Source: Methanosarcina sp. DH2 | Lineage (GTDB): Archaea; Halobacteriota; Methanosarcinia; Methanosarcinales; Methanosarcinaceae | Direction: 5' to 3' | Assembly (NCBI RefSeq): GCF_020804225.1 | Contig: NZ_WJBI01000002.1 | Location: 135,629-199,628 of the forward strand | Length of the DNA stretch: 64,000 nucleotides | Part shown: positions 60,588 through 64,000 of the stretch, piece after piece | Layout: every line of letters starts with the position of its first letter | How positions within the stretch are numbered: the first letter of the stretch is position 1 | The notes under the pieces: generated by a model | Told to the model about the DNA's origin: nothing | Seen by the model: only the letters and a program-made list of their open reading frames with translations | The model's database searches: none | Made by a program: the position numbers and the translations under genes

Positions 60588-61445
60588 TCACTCATGAGCT
60601 TTTTTTGGATCTATCAATTTTCCCAGGTTATCTCCTATCATGTCAAACGCCAGGACTACAATTAACAGCGATAGTCCAGGGAAAAACGCAAGCCACCAGT
60701 ATCCGGCTGAGAGGTACTTCATGGACTCAGATAGGATTATACCGATTGCCGGCTCGTGAGGGGAAAGCCCGAAACCAAGGAATGTTACCGAAGCTTCATG
60801 CAGGATAGCGTGCGGGAACATTAGAATCGTGCCAAGCAGTATCTGGGGGATAAGGTGAGGAAAGATGTGTTTTGTGGCTATCCACCATCTGGACTTACCA
60901 AGGTTTCTGGAGATATGAATATATTCCTGAGTTTTTATCTGTTTAATCTCCACTCTTACGACTCTAGTCAGGCCTGTCCAGTGCGAGAATGCAACTCCAA
61001 TAATGACCCCTGTTGCTCCTCCTCCCATTCCTATGGAAATAAGGATGATTAAAAGGAGGTGAGGGATTGAAAGAAACAGGTCTACTATCCAGGAGACAAA
61101 AGAGTCTGCAGTCTTTCCAGCACTTGAGAGCAGGCCCAAAATTACGGCAAGTATAGTGCTAATTGTAGAAGCAAAAGCTCCTATCATTATGCTTAAACCG
61201 AGCCCCTTCACGGTTCTTATAAACATATCCCTTCCCATCCAGTCAGTCCCGAAAGGGTGTTCCGTTGAAGGGCTGAGATTTTTCGAGCTGAAATCGGTCT
61301 GTAAGGATTCTTCTCCCAGAGATACGCTGGAAACAACTATTGTAAGCAATAGAAGTGATGTGAGGCCTATCATCAGAAGCGTCTTCTGTCTCAGGTTCAG
61401 CCCTCTGAAAACTCCTCTGTTAACCGTTACAACAGCAGTACTCAT
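60588..61445 (-). CDS. Nickel/peptide ABC importer permease (OppC/NikC-like)
   Basis: 285 residues with an N-terminal helix, the OppC-type domain (HPFGTDWMGRDMFIRTVKGL) and five more membrane helices. The EAA loop is EYIHISRNLGKSRWWIATKH. Its ATG overlaps the stop of the other permease gene by ATGA. It forms the membrane channel with that protein. Confidence 0.9.
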   Translation of the reverse strand: MSTAVVTVNRGVFRGLNLRQKTLLMIGLTSLLLLTIVVSSVSLGEESLQTDFSSKNLSPSTEHPFGTDWMGRDMFIRTVKGLGLSIMIGAFASTISTILAVILGLLSSAGKTADSFVSWIVDLFLSIPHLLLIILISIGMGGGATGVIIGVAFSHWTGLTRVVRVEIKQIKTQEYIHISRNLGKSRWWIATKHIFPHLIPQILLGTILMFPHAILHEASVTFLGFGLSPHEPAIGIILSESMKYLSAGYWWLAFFPGLSLLIVVLAFDMIGDNLGKLIDPKKAHE

Positions 61446-62434
61446 AATGTTGCCTCCTGCTGCTTTATTCTGGGATCGACAAATTCATAGATAATATCAG
61501 CAATCAGGTTTCCGAAAAAGACAAACAGGGCACTGATAATAACTATCCCTAAAAGCAGAGGCACATCAGACCTTAGCCCTGCTGCCACTGCAGCCTGTCC
61601 TATTCCGGGGTAGGAAAATACCTGTTCGACCAGGACTGCACCTCCAAACAGTTCGCTGAATCCTAAAAATTGCAGGGTGATGGCAGGAAGTGCGACATTT
61701 CTTATTCCGTGCCTTAAGACCAGGTCCAGCTCTTTTTCACCCCTTGCCTTTGCAAATAATACATAATCGCTTGACATGACTTCTATTAATTTTTCCCGGG
61801 TAAACATTGCAATCTGTGCTACTCCGAGCAAACTCAGGGTAACTGCAGGGAGAATTAAATGCTGTACCTTATCAAATAAAGTCACATTCCCAGCCGTAAC
61901 CCCTATGGGAACACCCAGACCTATAGGGAACCACCCAAGGTACACTGAAAATACCATTAGCAGGACTAACGCCAGCCAGAATGTCGGAGTAGCGGCCAGA
62001 GTATAACAGTAAGTCTTTATTGCCCTATCAATCCATGTTCCTTTCTTTATTCCGGCTATTATCCCCAGAGTGAAACCCAGAATTCCTGAAATCAGCCATG
62101 AAACTGCCATAAGGGTAAAAGAAGCTGCAGACCTTTCTTTAATCACGTCAATAACAGGAATCCTGTAAATTAGAGAAACTCCAAAGTCTCCTTTGAGAAT
62201 ATTTCCTGCCCAGTTCAGGAATTTTTCCTGCGGCGGCGTATTAACTCCCCAGTATTCTTCGAGCATAACTTTGTGCTCTGCGCTCACTGTCATTTCTCCG
62301 ATATAAGCTCTAACAGGGTCTATAGGCGAGTATTGAATGAGCATGAAACTTACAAAACAGACCACGACCAGAAGACTCATCAACCTGAGTAGTTTTTTCC
62401 CTGCAAAGCTCACTATTTTTTCATTATCCAGCAC
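61442..62434 (-). CDS. Nickel/peptide ABC importer permease (OppB/NikB-like)
   Basis: 330 residues from a GTG start at 62434, which follows AGGAGGG by 6 nt; an ATG at 62518 would translate through this RBS. It has the OppB hallmarks (VSFMLIQYSPIDPVRAYIGE, six membrane helices) and the EAA-like loop DYVLFAKARGEKELDLVLRH. It is the first membrane gene of the operon, after the binding protein. Confidence 0.9.
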   Translation of the reverse strand: MLDNEKIVSFAGKKLLRLMSLLVVVCFVSFMLIQYSPIDPVRAYIGEMTVSAEHKVMLEEYWGVNTPPQEKFLNWAGNILKGDFGVSLIYRIPVIDVIKERSAASFTLMAVSWLISGILGFTLGIIAGIKKGTWIDRAIKTYCYTLAATPTFWLALVLLMVFSVYLGWFPIGLGVPIGVTAGNVTLFDKVQHLILPAVTLSLLGVAQIAMFTREKLIEVMSSDYVLFAKARGEKELDLVLRHGIRNVALPAITLQFLGFSELFGGAVLVEQVFSYPGIGQAAVAAGLRSDVPLLLGIVIISALFVFFGNLIADIIYEFVDPRIKQQEATL

Positions 62435-62600
62435 GTTATTCCCTCCTATATGTCTATTATATAACAACCCTATTTTATCCTGAATATAAATATTATGAAT
62501 AATATCGAAAATTTTCATACTCCAGGATCGAAATAGACTCCTGCAGAATCTTCTTCAATTATCTTCCACTAAATCCTGATCTCAGATAAAAAACAAAATA

Positions 62601-62643
62601 AGTGATATTTCTAATATCATTTTATTATGATAGAAGTATCACT
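62601..62643 (-). promoter_or_regulatory. Inverted repeat between binding protein and permease genes
   Basis: AGTGATATTTCTA (62601-62613) and TAGAAGTATCACT (62631-62643) match as inverted arms at 12 of 13 bases, with a T-rich run beyond it in the direction of transcription. It could reduce read-through from the binding protein gene into the permeases, or stabilise the mRNA. The rest of the gap 62519-62754 has TCACTTATTTTA-like short repeats. Confidence 0.5.
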
Positions 62644-62754
62644 CATTTTAAGATCTAACCATTTATTTTAAGCCAGTCACTAATTGGAATCGGGTCATTC
62701 ATTTTTGAGTCGGGACACTTATTTTAGATACGAGTTATTCATTATAGAGCCGGA

Positions 62755-64000
62755 TCACTTACCCGAAGCCGAGCTAGGTGCATCTCTCCTTGTCCATTCG
62801 TAGATATTTCCTAAAATATCAGATCCGGAATTCTTTTGTGGAGTTCCCAGATCCAGGGTTTCATCTACCGCGTAAAGGTAATCCATTGTCACCAGCCACA
62901 ACCATGCTGCATCCCCTGCAGGCCCATACCCGATATTTCCATCATATGCTGCCAGTTGCCAGTATTCTGTAGCCTTATCCTGATCTGCAGCCTTTAAAGC
63001 TGATTCCAAATACCCGTCTACAACAGAATTGTTATAAAGGCCTGGATTTCTGTATGTATCATCTGCTTCTTTGCTATGATATTGCAGATATAAATTGAAG
63101 GTGTCTACGCTGCTGTAAGCGTATAAAACAGCTGAACTGTACTGATTTGCGTATATTTCATCCCAGTTTGTACCGACAAGATTTATTTTTATACCTAATT
63201 CTCTGGCCTGTTCGCTTACAGACACTGAAAGAGCCTGTCTTGTCTGGTCTGCTGAAGAATAGTACAGGTCAAATTCTGCTTCAGTCCCGTTCTTTTCCCT
63301 GATTCCGTTCCCGTCATTGTCTTTCCATCCTGCATCATCAAGGATTTTTCTGGCTTCTTCGAGATTTGAACCATTGATTTTAGCGTCAGGGTTCCCAGAT
63401 TCCCGCTGGTCCACTCCGGTATATTCTATATCTCCTTTTCCGTATAATACTCCTTCAAGTATGGCTTTTCTGTCGATACCCGTGTTTAAGGCTTTTCGAA
63501 TAGCAATATCTGCTGTTACATTATTGCCTACCGGATCTCCATCAAGGCTTTTTTTACCGGTATCATTCTGCATGGGGAAAGAAACTCCGAATGCCCTTGC
63601 CGAGGGAAGCGAGATCAAACCATATCCATCTATAGTTTGGTTTGCATTATTGATTTCGATTTCAGCTATGTCTACTCTTCCAGACTTTGCAGCTGCAAAT
63701 GCAGTATCTTTATCCAGGAATAACATGGTTATTTTTTTGAAGTACGGCTTCTGTCCGTAGTAATCTTCGTTGAATTCAAAGATCGCCTGCTGCCCTTTGT
63801 CCCATTGTACCAGTTTATATGGGCCTGATCCGACAGGTTGGGACCCGTATGTCTCTTTTTTATAGGCATGTTCAGGCACAATTCCAACATATCTGAGCCT
63901 CCATATGAAGCTTGACTGGGGCTCTTTCAATTTGAATTCAACTGTAGTATCGTTTATTGCCCTAGCATTTTCAAGGTTACTCATATCCAGCTCAGAATTA
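62755..64000 (-). CDS. ABC importer substrate-binding protein, family 5, N-terminus outside window
   Basis: The C-terminal 414 codons of a family 5 solute-binding protein (nickel/dipeptide/oligopeptide type); the frame is open through the right edge (NSELD before Met at 63984). Typical features: GSGPYKLVQWDKGQQ, NTGIDRKAILEGVLYGKGD, LEEARKILDDAGWKDNDGNG and LGIKINLVGTNWDEIYAN. It should carry a signal or lipobox upstream of the window. With the permeases and ATPases downstream it completes a nickel, metal-chelate or peptide importer; the ligand is not decided by the sequence seen. Confidence 0.88.
   Translation of the reverse strand, partial: NSELDMSNLENARAINDTTVEFKLKEPQSSFIWRLRYVGIVPEHAYKKETYGSQPVGSGPYKLVQWDKGQQAIFEFNEDYYGQKPYFKKITMLFLDKDTAFAAAKSGRVDIAEIEINNANQTIDGYGLISLPSARAFGVSFPMQNDTGKKSLDGDPVGNNVTADIAIRKALNTGIDRKAILEGVLYGKGDIEYTGVDQRESGNPDAKINGSNLEEARKILDDAGWKDNDGNGIREKNGTEAEFDLYYSSADQTRQALSVSVSEQARELGIKINLVGTNWDEIYANQYSSAVLYAYSSVDTFNLYLQYHSKEADDTYRNPGLYNNSVVDGYLESALKAADQDKATEYWQLAAYDGNIGYGPAGDAAWLWLVTMDYLYAVDETLDLGTPQKNSGSDILGNIYEWTRRDAPSSASGK

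Noticed and set aside
1-64000. tRNA or rRNA genes
   Set aside because: No cloverleaf with a GGTTCRA-type T-arm or rRNA signature was noticed; a tRNA search program would be needed for certainty.

Overview
The window looks like chromosomal DNA of a methanogenic archaeon of the genus Methanosarcina. The evidence is an ota-type glycine betaine transporter, a corrinoid-dependent CoM methyltransferase, S-layer-related (DUF1608-type) and PKD/PGF-pre-PGF surface proteins, a CxxC-x17-CxxC mini zinc finger, archaeal TATA boxes and a 37-nt CRISPR repeat of the Methanosarcina kind. The species cannot be fixed from sequence reading alone. No rRNA or tRNA gene was recognised.

Bases 1-14.6 kb are an accessory region. 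It holds transposon debris (TnpB fragment, IS21 fragment, element ends) and an IscB nuclease with its guide-RNA (HEARO/omegaRNA) locus, inserted at the start codon of a TrmB-like regulator. It also holds single genes (alcohol dehydrogenase, Fic protein, zinc finger, ABM monooxygenase, methyltransferase) and a run of small toxin-antitoxin modules: HicB orphan, TumA/TumE-like, HicB orphan, HepT/MntA and HicB-HicA-HicB. Many of these units are separated by ten directly oriented copies of a modular intergenic repeat that I do not recognise and do not find elsewhere in the window. The region reads like an array of gene cassettes.

Bases 14.7-19.1 kb carry a 1040-residue STAND-type ATPase with twelve 42-residue repeats, next to a nitrilase-fold protein that lacks the usual catalytic Glu. 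This pair is a candidate, unproven, sensing or defence system.

Bases 19.3-29.5 kb are core metabolism: argG, then carB-carA (carbamoyl phosphate and arginine synthesis, minus strand), then the otaABC-type glycine betaine uptake operon (plus strand). Bases 29.6-43.1 kb hold three large secreted or surface proteins, one frameshifted surface-protein remnant, a CoM methyltransferase, a TPR protein and a broken IS4-type transposase; a second decayed copy of that transposase lies at 43.3 kb.

Bases 43.7-52.4 kb contain a class III aminotransferase-aldehyde dehydrogenase pair lying between two inverted 80-bp repeats, two DUF membrane proteins, an M28 peptidase and small ORFs. Bases 52.4-57.4 kb are a CRISPR leader and an array of 56 repeats and 55 spacers, with a repeat-sequence switch partway through, an ORF at the old end and an orphan repeat beyond it; no cas gene is present. 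Bases 58.0-64.0 kb hold a DUF2227 protein and a nickel/peptide-type ABC importer operon on the minus strand, whose binding protein runs off the window.
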